From: Firmicutes bacterium UBA5774
GTDB taxonomy: Bacteria; Bacillota; Clostridia; Peptostreptococcales; Anaerovoracaceae
NCBI GenBank assembly: GCA_002418625.1
Contig: DIEM01000057.1
Span: forward strand, 1-30,171
Length of the DNA stretch: 30,171 nt
Reading direction: 5' to 3'
A program made the position numbers and the translations under genes. This document shows positions 1 through 7,160 of the stretch, piece by piece; position 1 is the first letter of the stretch, and every line of letters starts with the position of its first letter. Below the pieces are notes generated by a model. It made no database searches. It was given only the letters and a program-made list of their open reading frames with translations, and had not been told where the DNA came from.

Positions 1-803
1 TATCGCTGCCCGATGATGAGATCGGTCACTTGAAGAACCGGTACAACATGATGCTTGATGAAATCGACGGGCTTTTCAAGGAACTGATTACCAAGGAAAA
101 GAAGATCAGGAGTGCCGAACTGTCTGCCCTCCAGGAGCAGATCAAGCCGCACTTCCTGTATAACACACTCGATACGCTTGCCTTTATGGCATCCCAGGCC
201 AAGGCAGACGAGGTATATGATGCGATTCAGACGCTTGCAAGTTTCTTTACGAACTTCCTGAGCGACGGCAGCATCGAAATACCGCTGCGCACCGAAATCC
301 AGATCGTAAAGGACTACCTGAAGCTCCAGAAATACCGATACGGTGACATTTTTGATGACGTATATGAGTGTGATGAGAAGCTCCTCGACATTAAGGTTCC
401 CAGGCTGATTCTGCAGCCGCTTATCGAAAACGCGCTCTACCACGGGGTCCGCCTGAAGGGCGAAAAGTGTATTATCCGGATATCGGTTTTTGAAAAAGAC
501 GGAGTACTCCGAATTGTTGTTTATGACAGTGGAGTCGGCATGTCCGGAGATCAGATCGCGGCACTCATGCTGTCCGGTGAGTATGACAGTTTTGGATTCA
601 AGGGTACCATTGAGCGGATACGCTATTTCTGTGATACGGAAGATGTGTATGAGATCAGAAGCCAGATCGGCCATTATACGGAAATAGACCTGAAAATACC
701 AATGAATAAGAATGCAGCCTGGAACGGCCATGGAGAAATCAATTCGAAGCCGGGCACGGAAAAATCCATAGAAACAGCCAGTGAGGATGAGAAAAATGTA
801 TAG
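1..803 (+). CDS. Sensor histidine kinase, YesM/LytS type (3' part, 5' end outside window)
   Basis: C-terminal part of a membrane sensor kinase that phosphorylates the response regulator encoded next. The reading frame is already open at the left edge, so no start is visible; a TTG at 30 is internal. The first residues (DDEIGHL...NMM) look like the end of a HAMP linker. The His_kinase box QIKPHFLYNT follows, with the phospho-accepting His at codon 150-152. The ATPase part has an N box (LILQPLIENAL, Asn codon 429-431) and a G box (DSGVGMS near 525). A polar tail of about 30 residues closes the protein. The stop overlaps the regulator start, so the two are translationally coupled. Kinases of this family usually sense carbohydrates or cell-envelope signals and often sit beside a sugar ABC transporter, which would lie to the left. 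The signal is unknown. Confidence 0.93.
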   Translation, partial: SLPDDEIGHLKNRYNMMLDEIDGLFKELITKEKKIRSAELSALQEQIKPHFLYNTLDTLAFMASQAKADEVYDAIQTLASFFTNFLSDGSIEIPLRTEIQIVKDYLKLQKYRYGDIFDDVYECDEKLLDIKVPRLILQPLIENALYHGVRLKGEKCIIRISVFEKDGVLRIVVYDSGVGMSGDQIAALMLSGEYDSFGFKGTIERIRYFCDTEDVYEIRSQIGHYTEIDLKIPMNKNAAWNGHGEINSKPGTEKSIETASEDEKNV

Positions 804-1521
804 GGTAATGATTATTGACGACGAAAGGGCAATCCGCGGACTTCTTAAATCTTCGGTCGCCTGGGATCAGCTGGACATGCAGGTAGTAGGCGAGGCGGAA
901 AGCGGGATTGAAGCGATCAATACGATTGATGAATTCCGGCCGCATATCGCGTTCGTGGATATTAAGATGCCCTTTATGGACGGCATTGAGTTTTCGAAGC
1001 TTGCCATCAAGCGGTATCCGCTTCTCAAGATCATTGTACTGACGGCATTTAATGAGTTCGAATATGCCCGGCAGTGTATCGGCATCGGCATTACTGAGTT
1101 CCTCGTCAAGCCGATCAATCATAAGGAAATTCAGACCGCCCTCGAAAAGATCAAAAAGGATCTCGATAAAGCAGCCCCGGATCTGACGGACGAAGAGGCA
1201 GAGCCGGCCTTAAGTACAACAGCCGAAAAAATCAAAGAGTATCTGCGTCTTAACTACACAAGCCCCGACCTGAATCTTGCCTCGACTGCGATGGCGTTCG
1301 GCTTCAACGCAAACTATCTGAGCCGTATGTTCAAAGCGGAAGCCGGTATAAGCTTCGGCGATTACCTTTTCGCGCGGCGCATGGAAAAAGCCATCGAATA
1401 TGCACAAAAGAAGATGCTGATGTATCAGGCTGCAGAGAAAGTAGGCATTCCGGACCCCAATTATTTTGGCCGCTGCTTCAAAAAACACACGGGAAAATCG
1501 TACTCCGAATATATCAAATAG
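796..1521 (+). CDS. Response regulator with AraC-type DNA-binding domain (YesN-like)
   Basis: Partner of the preceding kinase; a transcriptional activator switched by phosphorylation. The receiver domain (about residues 1-120) shows the acidic pair IIDDE, the phosphorylated Asp55 in VDIKMP, the Thr in LTAF and the Lys in FLVKP. After a linker, residues about 140-241 form an AraC double helix-turn-helix ending in GKSYSEYIK. The start at ATG 796 is preferred over GTG 781 and ATG 787 because GAGGA lies 8-9 bases before it and the protein then begins directly at the first beta strand. The start overlaps the kinase stop. A hairpin with a weak T-tract follows, so the two-component unit probably ends here. 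The target may be the upstream kinase operon or the amylosucrase-like gene downstream; the sequence does not decide. Confidence 0.93.
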   Translation: MYRVMIIDDERAIRGLLKSSVAWDQLDMQVVGEAESGIEAINTIDEFRPHIAFVDIKMPFMDGIEFSKLAIKRYPLLKIIVLTAFNEFEYARQCIGIGITEFLVKPINHKEIQTALEKIKKDLDKAAPDLTDEEAEPALSTTAEKIKEYLRLNYTSPDLNLASTAMAFGFNANYLSRMFKAEAGISFGDYLFARRMEKAIEYAQKKMLMYQAAEKVGIPDPNYFGRCFKKHTGKSYSEYIK

Positions 1522-1545
1522 TGTGTCATGTATTCAAAAATGAAG

Positions 1546-1585
1546 GGTATGTCTGAAAGCCGGGCATACCGTTGATTATTTTGTC
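1546..1585 (+). terminator. Probable terminator after the two-component genes
   Basis: GGTATG at 1546-1551 pairs with CATACC at 1565-1570. The stem can extend inward with G-U pairs to about 10 bp around an AAAGC loop. The stretch behind it (GTTGATTATTTTGT) is T-rich but not a clean T-run, so termination may be partial. Confidence 0.5.
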
Positions 1586-1605
1586 ATATTTGACATGTCA
1601 TGCGG

Positions 1606-1634
1606 TTGACATATACGCACGCTTTCGTTACACT
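1606..1634 (+). promoter_or_regulatory. Near-consensus sigma-A promoter of the amylosucrase-like gene
   Basis: TTGACA (1606-1611), a 17-base spacer and TACACT (1629-1634) form a near-consensus housekeeping promoter. Just upstream, 1591-1600 is the perfect 10-bp palindrome TGACATGTCA, placed where a regulator could touch the -35 region. Translation starts at 1682 behind AAGGTGG. Confidence 0.75.
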
Positions 1635-1681
1635 GATTGTAATATCAGATCATCCGGATCTTCGATGAAGAAGGTGGTATC

Positions 1682-3541
1682 ATGGCGAAAGCAAGTTTTG
1701 ACAGCCGTATGAACGAACGGGTTGATAAGCTTAAACAGCTTTATCAGAGCCTGTACGGGACAGGTTCACGTACCGAAGAATCTTTCGATCAATTGCTGCA
1801 TGTCATGCGCAGCGCATATGAAGACCGCCCTGACGCATTGGTCGAAGATGACCTCCAGGATTCCGGGTGGTATCTGTCAAATAAGCTTGTCGGCATGATG
1901 CTTTACACCGACCTGTTTGCCGGCGACCTTAATGGGGTCATCGACAAAATTCCCTACCTTCGGGACCTCGGTATTACGTATCTGCACTTCATGCCTCTGC
2001 TAAAGGCACGTGACGGCGAAAACGACGGCGGTTATGCCGTTGCGGATTACCGCTCCATCGATCCGCGGTTCGGCACGATGGACCAGTTCAGGAAGCTGGT
2101 AGCCACCCTGCGTAAAGAGGGCATCAGTGTCTGTCTCGATTACGTCGTCAATCACACAGCCAAAGATCATGTCTGGGCGCAGCAGGCCTTATCCGGCGAT
2201 CCCGACAGCCAGGCAATGTATTTCATGTACGATACACAGGATATACCTGATGCCTTTGAAGCCACCGTCGAGGAAGTTTTTCCCAAGGTAGCCCCGGGGA
2301 ACTTCACCTACTATCCACAGATCAATAAATGGGTATTCACATCGTTCTACGAATTCCAGTGGGACCTTGATTATCATAATCCGCGCGTCTTCCGTGAAAT
2401 GACGGATATCCTGCTGTTTCTTGCCAACACAGGTGTCAAGGTTATCCGCCTCGACGCGATTCCCTTTATGTGGAAGGAGCTCGGCACCAGCTGCAGAAAC
2501 CTTCCGCAGGTTCACACTCTCCTGAAGATGTTCCGCCTGATTACCAACATTGTCTGCCCGAGCGTTGTCCTTAAGGGGGAGGCGATTGTCGAACCCTGGC
2601 AGATCGTCAAATATTTCGGTACCGACGGTCAGGAGGAGTGCCAGATTCTCTACAATGCCGCTCACATGGTCAATATCTGGAATTCACTTGCCACACGCGA
2701 TGCCCGTCTGATGACCCGCAGTGACAAGAACGCATTCCACACACCGCATTCGGCCTGCTGGGTGAATTATGCCCGCTGCCACGATGATATCGGCTGGGGG
2801 ATGGACGAGCACGGCCTGCGCGGCCTTGGGCTCGACCCGGGCGCACACAAGCAATATCTGATTAACTTCTATAAAGGCGAACATGCATTCAGCTATGCCG
2901 CCGGTGAATTATACGAATTCAATCCGGAGACGATGGATGCCCGAAACAGCGGCTCCATGGCCAGCCTGTGCGGTCTGGAAACGGCGATTCTTACCAGGGA
3001 CGAATACCAGCGTGAACTGGCCCTCAAAAGGATTATGCTTATCCACGCACTGATCCTGTCCGAATCCGGCATCCCCCTTATTTACAGCGGGGACGAACTG
3101 GCAACGATCAACGATTACAGCTACAAGCAGGATCCAGGTAAATCGCATGACAGCCGCTGGCTTCACCGGCCGTTTTTCAGCTGGGAGGCGGCGGTCAGCC
3201 GGCACGATCTCGGAACCAACGGAGGGCAGGTGTTCACACAGCTTAAGAAGCTGATCGAAATCCGCTGTGCCCATGATATTTTCCGGGCTGAAATCCGCCC
3301 CGAAATCATTGAGTGCTATGAACACCCCGTGTACAGCTATGCCAAATATCATTATGGACAGGTGTTTATCTTCATCGGCAACTTCAGCGAAGACCGGCAG
3401 TTTGTGAACACACAGCCCTTCCGCGACAAGGGGATTTACGGTAGGAGGACAGATCTTTTCCAGGGTAAAACAGTTGATTTTGACTGCGGCAGCGTGCTGC
3501 TGGGACCCTATGAATATCTGTGGCTGTCAGGCAGCTGCTGA
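1682..3541 (+). CDS. GH13 amylosucrase-like enzyme (subfamily 4 type)
   Basis: Retaining alpha-glucosidase-fold enzyme. Amylosucrases split sucrose and build alpha-1,4-glucan while releasing fructose; close relatives only hydrolyse sucrose. Its 619 residues are close to the 636 of Neisseria polysaccharea amylosucrase. Visible landmarks are the N-terminal helical region, DYVVNH (region I), nucleophile Asp258 in VIRLDAIPFMW, acid/base Glu300 in LKGEAIV, and CHDDIGW with His367-Asp368. The spacing Asp258 to Glu300 is 42, the same as Asp286 to Glu328 in the Neisseria enzyme. GTSCRNLPQ right after the nucleophile is typical of this subfamily. There is no signal peptide, so it acts in the cytoplasm. 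It starts at ATG 1682 behind AAGGTGG. Amylosucrase, sucrose hydrolase and a related transglucosylase cannot be separated from sequence alone. Confidence 0.88.
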   Translation: MAKASFDSRMNERVDKLKQLYQSLYGTGSRTEESFDQLLHVMRSAYEDRPDALVEDDLQDSGWYLSNKLVGMMLYTDLFAGDLNGVIDKIPYLRDLGITYLHFMPLLKARDGENDGGYAVADYRSIDPRFGTMDQFRKLVATLRKEGISVCLDYVVNHTAKDHVWAQQALSGDPDSQAMYFMYDTQDIPDAFEATVEEVFPKVAPGNFTYYPQINKWVFTSFYEFQWDLDYHNPRVFREMTDILLFLANTGVKVIRLDAIPFMWKELGTSCRNLPQVHTLLKMFRLITNIVCPSVVLKGEAIVEPWQIVKYFGTDGQEECQILYNAAHMVNIWNSLATRDARLMTRSDKNAFHTPHSACWVNYARCHDDIGWGMDEHGLRGLGLDPGAHKQYLINFYKGEHAFSYAAGELYEFNPETMDARNSGSMASLCGLETAILTRDEYQRELALKRIMLIHALILSESGIPLIYSGDELATINDYSYKQDPGKSHDSRWLHRPFFSWEAAVSRHDLGTNGGQVFTQLKKLIEIRCAHDIFRAEIRPEIIECYEHPVYSYAKYHYGQVFIFIGNFSEDRQFVNTQPFRDKGIYGRRTDLFQGKTVDFDCGSVLLGPYEYLWLSGSC

Positions 3542-3606
3542 AAAGTACCTTGCCAAAAACCGCGTCCTGGAACACAATGGAATCATCTCAGCTTGGGGGA
3601 CGACGT

Positions 3607-4110
3607 ATGATTGGAACCTTAATCAATAAAATGATTCACTATTTTGGTCCTGATGCCAGAAGAATCCAGCACGCCATGAAGGTGTACTGCTTTGCCTGTG
3701 CACTCTGGGATGAAGAGGTCCTCGAGAGAGGCTTACATAAAACGGATGCGCGGAAGGACACTCTCCTTGCCGCTGCGATTCTTCACGACATCGGCATTCA
3801 TGAAGCTGAACGCAAATATCAGTCATCTGCCGGCAAATATCAGGAAATCGAAGGGCCGCCGATCGCTGCGGATATCCTCGAGGCATGCGGTGCGTCACAT
3901 GAAATGATTTCCCGTGTCTGCTTCTTAGTCGGGCATCACCATACCTATAACATGATTGATGATCTGGATTTCCAGATATTAGTCGAGGCGGACCTTCTGG
4001 TAAATCTTGAAGAAGATCATCCGGGGCGCGAGGCAATTATTTCCGTCCGCGAAAAGCATATGAAGACGGCAGGTTCAAGAATGCTGCTGGAGAGTTATCT
4101 GCTGCCCTGA
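3607..4110 (+). CDS. HD-domain phosphohydrolase
   Basis: Small (167 residues) soluble HD-superfamily protein, a metal-dependent phosphohydrolase fold. Visible metal-binding pattern: His in RIQHAMKV, the His-Asp pair in AAILHDIGI, further His in VGHHHTYN, and a late Asp in VEADLLVNL. ATG 3607 is chosen because GGGGGA stands 6 bases before it; the longer open frame back to 3520 overlaps the end of the upstream gene and has no ribosome site. It lies 65 bases after the amylosucrase-like gene, so co-transcription is possible, though no functional link is known. The substrate cannot be read from sequence; proteins of this kind act on nucleotides or small phosphorylated metabolites. Confidence 0.85.
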   Translation: MIGTLINKMIHYFGPDARRIQHAMKVYCFACALWDEEVLERGLHKTDARKDTLLAAAILHDIGIHEAERKYQSSAGKYQEIEGPPIAADILEACGASHEMISRVCFLVGHHHTYNMIDDLDFQILVEADLLVNLEEDHPGREAIISVREKHMKTAGSRMLLESYLLP

Positions 4111-4154
4111 TTTCACAAGGCTGCAATATCAGCATATCAATCGGAACCGCAGTT

Positions 4155-4781
4155 TTACTGCGCGTCGAGATATGCCTGGAGCCGGTTCACATAATCCCCG
4201 AGATGCACGCCGTCTGCCAGTGCATGATTGAGCTGCACAGAAAAGGGAAGCATGACGCGGCCGTTTTCGCGGAAATATCTGCCCCATGAAATTCTCGGGG
4301 CGGCATCGTCCGGATTCAGCTTGATCGTATGCGTTATGGCGGTAAACGAAAACCACGGAAGACAGGTAATATAAATCAGGTCATCGCGCTGCGCTGTTAC
4401 TGCGTCCGGGAAATAATCTGTTTTGCTCTGCGAGGCTGCTCGGGCCAGGTCGGAAAAATGGAGCAGATCGCCCGTCAGATCCATTGTCACGATTTTGAAC
4501 TGATCATCGCCGGGCGTGATGTCAGTAAAGGACGGATGCGTCTTTTCATGAAGGATGACACGCCCGCCGCGAATGCGGTAGCGGAGATTCTCACATTCAT
4601 TGGCGACTGTTGTAACAGCGAAAACAATAGAATAATAAAGTGACAGATTGTTTTTGCGGACGACGTCCATAAAATGTGTGATGTCGATATTCATGCAGAC
4701 GTTGTACTGCGGAAAATCAAGTGAATGGAAAAAATCAAAGTGCCCTTTTCTCTTCCAGTTATCCATATCTATATATTCCAT
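4155..4781 (-). CDS. CatA-like O-acyltransferase (chloramphenicol acetyltransferase fold)
   Basis: Member of the type A chloramphenicol acetyltransferase fold family (208 residues, slightly shorter than classical CAT at about 215), which transfers acetyl from acetyl-CoA to a hydroxyl. The C-terminal active-site motif reads NHALADGVHL: catalytic His186 and structural Asp190 are kept, but the first His of the classical HHAxCDG is Asn185 and the Cys is Ala. The C-terminus (DYVNRLQ) fits the family. It faces the HD gene tail to tail with 44 bases between. The ATG at 4781 follows a purine-rich GCGAGG. These divergences, and the many chromosomal relatives of unknown substrate, argue against calling it a chloramphenicol-resistance gene. 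Confidence 0.82.
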   Translation of the reverse strand: MEYIDMDNWKRKGHFDFFHSLDFPQYNVCMNIDITHFMDVVRKNNLSLYYSIVFAVTTVANECENLRYRIRGGRVILHEKTHPSFTDITPGDDQFKIVTMDLTGDLLHFSDLARAASQSKTDYFPDAVTAQRDDLIYITCLPWFSFTAITHTIKLNPDDAAPRISWGRYFRENGRVMLPFSVQLNHALADGVHLGDYVNRLQAYLDAQ

Positions 4782-4832
4782 AAGTTAACCTCGCGTTTTT
4801 CTGCTGTCTCTTATTACTGACTATTTTAGCAG

Positions 4833-4873
4833 AAAAAAGATCAGGCAGGTTCGTGAATACACCAGACCTGCTG
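4833..4873 (-). terminator. Terminator of the SdpI-like gene
   Basis: On the minus strand, GCAGGT pairs with ACCTGC around a loop of about 16 bases. It is followed after a few bases by a run of six T (plus-strand A-run at 4833-4838). It sits just after the stop at 4890 and before the CAT-like gene. Confidence 0.6.
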
Positions 4874-4889
4874 TTATGAATCCGAAAAA

Positions 4890-5261
4890 TTATTTTCTGT
4901 TCCCATCTTCGGTAAAAATTTTTCTCATATGCAACTCAATTTCAATCATGCACAATGGAATGGAGAGGTAAGTAACCCCAACTTGAAATACAAGTCCTTT
5001 AAATGTGGGAGAAATTGCATTTGTGATAAATCCTAATATGATATTGAGTACCCCTTGTCCGAAAATCCAACGGCCGGCAATTTTTTGGCCTGTTTCCCAT
5101 GCTTCCTGGCTGGCTTTGACGCGCCCCCTTGCATATCCTCCGATTACGTCATTTGTACCCAGCGTTGTCTTAGAGTAATGGAAAGTCAACGCAAGTGAAT
5201 AAGCAATGTACAGCAACCCTATAAAATGAAGAAGATAACTCGATTTAATGACTTCTTCCAT
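4890..5261 (-). CDS. SdpI/YhfL-family-like small membrane protein
   Basis: Hydrophobic 123-residue protein with about three membrane segments (near residues 9-26, 65-82 and 88-106). The stretch ARGRVKASQEAWETGQKIAGRW resembles the G-R-x(n)-EAW-x-H/G-Q motif between helices in SdpI/YhfL proteins, the family of the Bacillus immunity protein SdpI. The match is from memory and distant, so function is open; immunity or simple membrane roles are both possible. The ATG at 5261 follows AGAGG on the minus strand. A terminator stands behind it and a divergent AT-rich region in front, which suggests a single-gene unit. Its coding sequence and upstream DNA are more AT-rich than the left neighbours. Confidence 0.55.
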   Translation of the reverse strand: MEEVIKSSYLLHFIGLLYIAYSLALTFHYSKTTLGTNDVIGGYARGRVKASQEAWETGQKIAGRWIFGQGVLNIILGFITNAISPTFKGLVFQVGVTYLSIPLCMIEIELHMRKIFTEDGNRK

Positions 5262-5311
5262 AATGTCTTTTTCCTCTCTTCCTAAACCTTTAAATATTAT
5301 ACATTTAACAA

Positions 5312-5327
5312 TTACCGTATACGTTAA
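5312..5327. promoter_or_regulatory. Candidate operator in the divergent region
   Basis: TTACCGTATACGTTAA is a 16-bp palindrome with one mismatched pair. It lies in the AT-rich region between the SdpI-like gene and the NapH-like gene. On the minus strand a TATAAT (reverse of 5296-5301) lies about 11 bp downstream, so a regulator bound here could control the leftward gene. The binding protein is unknown. Confidence 0.35.
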
Positions 5328-5438
5328 TGTAACTATTATCGCTGACTTGTATGACGAGAGTTTACAAGGAAATGGGGGGAACTATCTCTCACTACATAAA
5401 CGTGCAATTCATCATATTTGTTACAACAATTAATATAT

Positions 5439-5467
5439 TTGGAATAATTTTTCAAAAATAATATAAT
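5439..5467 (+). promoter_or_regulatory. Sigma-A promoter of the NapH-like gene
   Basis: TTGGAA (5439-5444), a 17-base spacer and a perfect TATAAT (5462-5467). It reads toward the 4Fe-4S protein gene, whose likely ATG is at 5525. Confidence 0.7.
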
Positions 5468-5524
5468 GTAGTTTTCGGAGCATTGAATCTTAAAGATCTT
5501 GCCGGAAAGGTACGGTATACACTT

Positions 5525-6253
5525 ATGAAAAGACAAAAAATCAGAAAAGCTCTCCTAATTATTTCCTTTCTTCTTTTTCCGGTAACCATATATTATTTTT
5601 CACCATACCTGATCATTCAGGGAGCTTCAGAGGGGATTATTACCGGAAGTTTTGTAGTATTTGGCATGATGTTCTTCGCCTCGCTTTTTTTCGGGAGGGC
5701 ATACTGCGGTTGGATATGTCCTGCGGGCGGACTGCAGGAATGCCTGATCCTTGCAGCAGACAAAAAGGCCAGAGGCGGCAAACAAAACCTGATTAAATAT
5801 GTGATTTGGACTCCGTGGATTGCCATCATAGCTGTGGTCTTCATATCTGTCGGAGGCGTCAGGAAAATTGATTTCCTATATCAGACAACCAACGGTATTT
5901 CTGTGGCTGATACCATGGCATATATTGTTTACTACGCCGTCCTGCTTCTCATCGTCATATTGTCACTTGCTGCCGGACGGCGCGGTTTCTGCCATTACGC
6001 CTGCTGGATGGCGCCGTTTATGATCATCGGCACAAAAATCAAAAACCTCCTGAAGATCCCATCTCTGCACCTGACCGCTGATCCGGACAAATGCATCGCC
6101 TGCGGGAAGTGTAACCAAAAGTGTTCGATGAGCCTGAATGTGAGTGCCATGGTTAAGAAGGGGAATATGAAAAACACAGAATGCATCCTGTGCGGTGAGT
6201 GTGTTGATGTTTGTCCCAAATCCGCGATCAGATATAAAGTTACCAGCAAATAA
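5525..6253 (+). CDS. NapH/CcoG-like membrane protein with 4Fe-4S clusters
   Basis: Membrane electron-transfer protein of 242 residues. Helix 1 lies near residues 8-30, followed by a second helix and the motif YCGWICPAGGLQE, then further helices. A second Cys motif reads GFCHYACW. The C-terminal ferredoxin domain has two 4Fe-4S binding sets, CIACGKCNQKCSM and CILCGECVDVCPK. This order is that of NapH, NosR and related quinol- or membrane-linked electron carriers. No reductase gene is nearby, so its partner may be encoded elsewhere or be the small protein downstream. The start is uncertain: ATG 5525 follows GGAAAGG at a rather long distance (14 bases), and a TTG at 5483 would add 14 residues. 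Confidence 0.85.
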   Translation: MKRQKIRKALLIISFLLFPVTIYYFSPYLIIQGASEGIITGSFVVFGMMFFASLFFGRAYCGWICPAGGLQECLILAADKKARGGKQNLIKYVIWTPWIAIIAVVFISVGGVRKIDFLYQTTNGISVADTMAYIVYYAVLLLIVILSLAAGRRGFCHYACWMAPFMIIGTKIKNLLKIPSLHLTADPDKCIACGKCNQKCSMSLNVSAMVKKGNMKNTECILCGECVDVCPKSAIRYKVTSK

Positions 6254-6377
6254 AAAGTAAAGAAAGTCTTACACGGAAAACTGTAACAAATTGCCGTCCA
6301 AATACGTTTATGTATTAGAGGCTCGAACAATAGTGTTTTGAGTTCGTCGAGCGTAATTGAAGGGGGCGGATATTTAT

Positions 6378-6890
6378 ATGACGAAGTTTTCAAAAACACT
6401 CTACATTCTGTTGATGGTATTTGTCGTGGCAAGTTTTGTATATCAGCTTACTGCATTCCGGTACTCGGAAAATCAAATTAATTCTTTAATCAGCGAGCAT
6501 GTCACACAGAGCTCGCAGCAGGCTTCCGACGTCGTGTCCGTATCTGAACTTACGCAAAAGGAAGAAAGCAATGTTAAGGTCGTTATGTATCAATACAACG
6601 GAACAAGCGGTCTTGAGACAGGCGTTGCTGTATTTACTCAACTGCAGAATCTGCCGTTTTACCGGTTCGAAGACATTGAAGACAGCAGCGGGAATATGAC
6701 CTACCGGAGCATTATAGACACAGGAACTTCGCAGCAGCTTATTTCGATCGACGGCAGCGAAATTACAATCTCAAAGATAGGAACAGGCTCCCTTCTTCGC
6801 ATGTTCGGCCTGCTGTTCTTCCTGACACTCTGCGCTTTCCTATCCTGGACATATTTTCCCAAGAGCCGGGAAAAGAACAGCATCCTATAG
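6378..6890 (+). CDS. Two-helix membrane protein of unknown function
   Basis: Not recognised. 170 residues: a short cytoplasmic start, membrane helix at about 5-25, an external domain of about 110 mostly polar residues (rich in Ser, Gln, Thr and Glu), a second helix at about 138-158 (GLLFFLTLCAFLSWTYF) and a basic tail. No Cys or other obvious cofactor ligand is seen in the external part. ATG 6378 follows GGGGGCGGA by about 10 bases; the longer frame from TTG 6357 has no ribosome site. It lies 124 bases after the NapH-like gene on the same strand, with a small inverted repeat (GCTCGA at 6321-6326, TCGAGC at 6347-6352) between them. It may be an accessory subunit for the iron-sulfur protein; this is inference from position. 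Confidence 0.6.
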   Translation: MTKFSKTLYILLMVFVVASFVYQLTAFRYSENQINSLISEHVTQSSQQASDVVSVSELTQKEESNVKVVMYQYNGTSGLETGVAVFTQLQNLPFYRFEDIEDSSGNMTYRSIIDTGTSQQLISIDGSEITISKIGTGSLLRMFGLLFFLTLCAFLSWTYFPKSREKNSIL

Positions 6891-6920
6891 AAAACTCCAT
6901 TGATTCGACAATATATAAGT

Positions 6921-6953
6921 TCCCGGATTAAACAATTCAGGGATATTCCGGGA
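6921..6953. repeat. Inverted repeat downstream of the two-helix protein gene
   Basis: TCCCGGA (6921-6927) is the exact reverse complement of TCCGGGA (6947-6953), with 19 bases between. There is no T-run, so it is not a classic terminator; a stronger one follows at 7002. Confidence 0.35.
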
Positions 6954-7001
6954 TCTGTAAAAACCAAAACATAAAATGTAAATGAGCCAAAACAAAAAAT
7001 G

Positions 7002-7026
7002 ACACCGCGTAGATGCGGTGTTTTTT
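7002..7026 (+). terminator. Rho-independent terminator
   Basis: ACACCGC (7002-7008), a six-base loop, GCGGTGT (7015-7021) and a run of T. It ends transcription from the left and insulates the sugar locus. Confidence 0.88.
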
Positions 7027-7160
7027 GGCGTGTCAGCGAGCAGATGCAAAAATCTGATGGCTGTTTTTTTGTGCAAAAATGAAAAAATTTATGTCTTTTA
7101 CAAGTGATCAAATGTATGATTAAATCAATGAAACAATATATGGCAATTCAGGGGGCTTAT

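Noticed and set aside
4155..4781. Acquired chloramphenicol-resistance gene
   Set aside because: The motif deviates from classical CatA, and there is no mobile-element context.
5336..5536. 66-residue minus-strand frame in the divergent region
   Set aside because: It covers the NapH-like promoter, is AT-rich with no ribosome site, and has no recognisable features.
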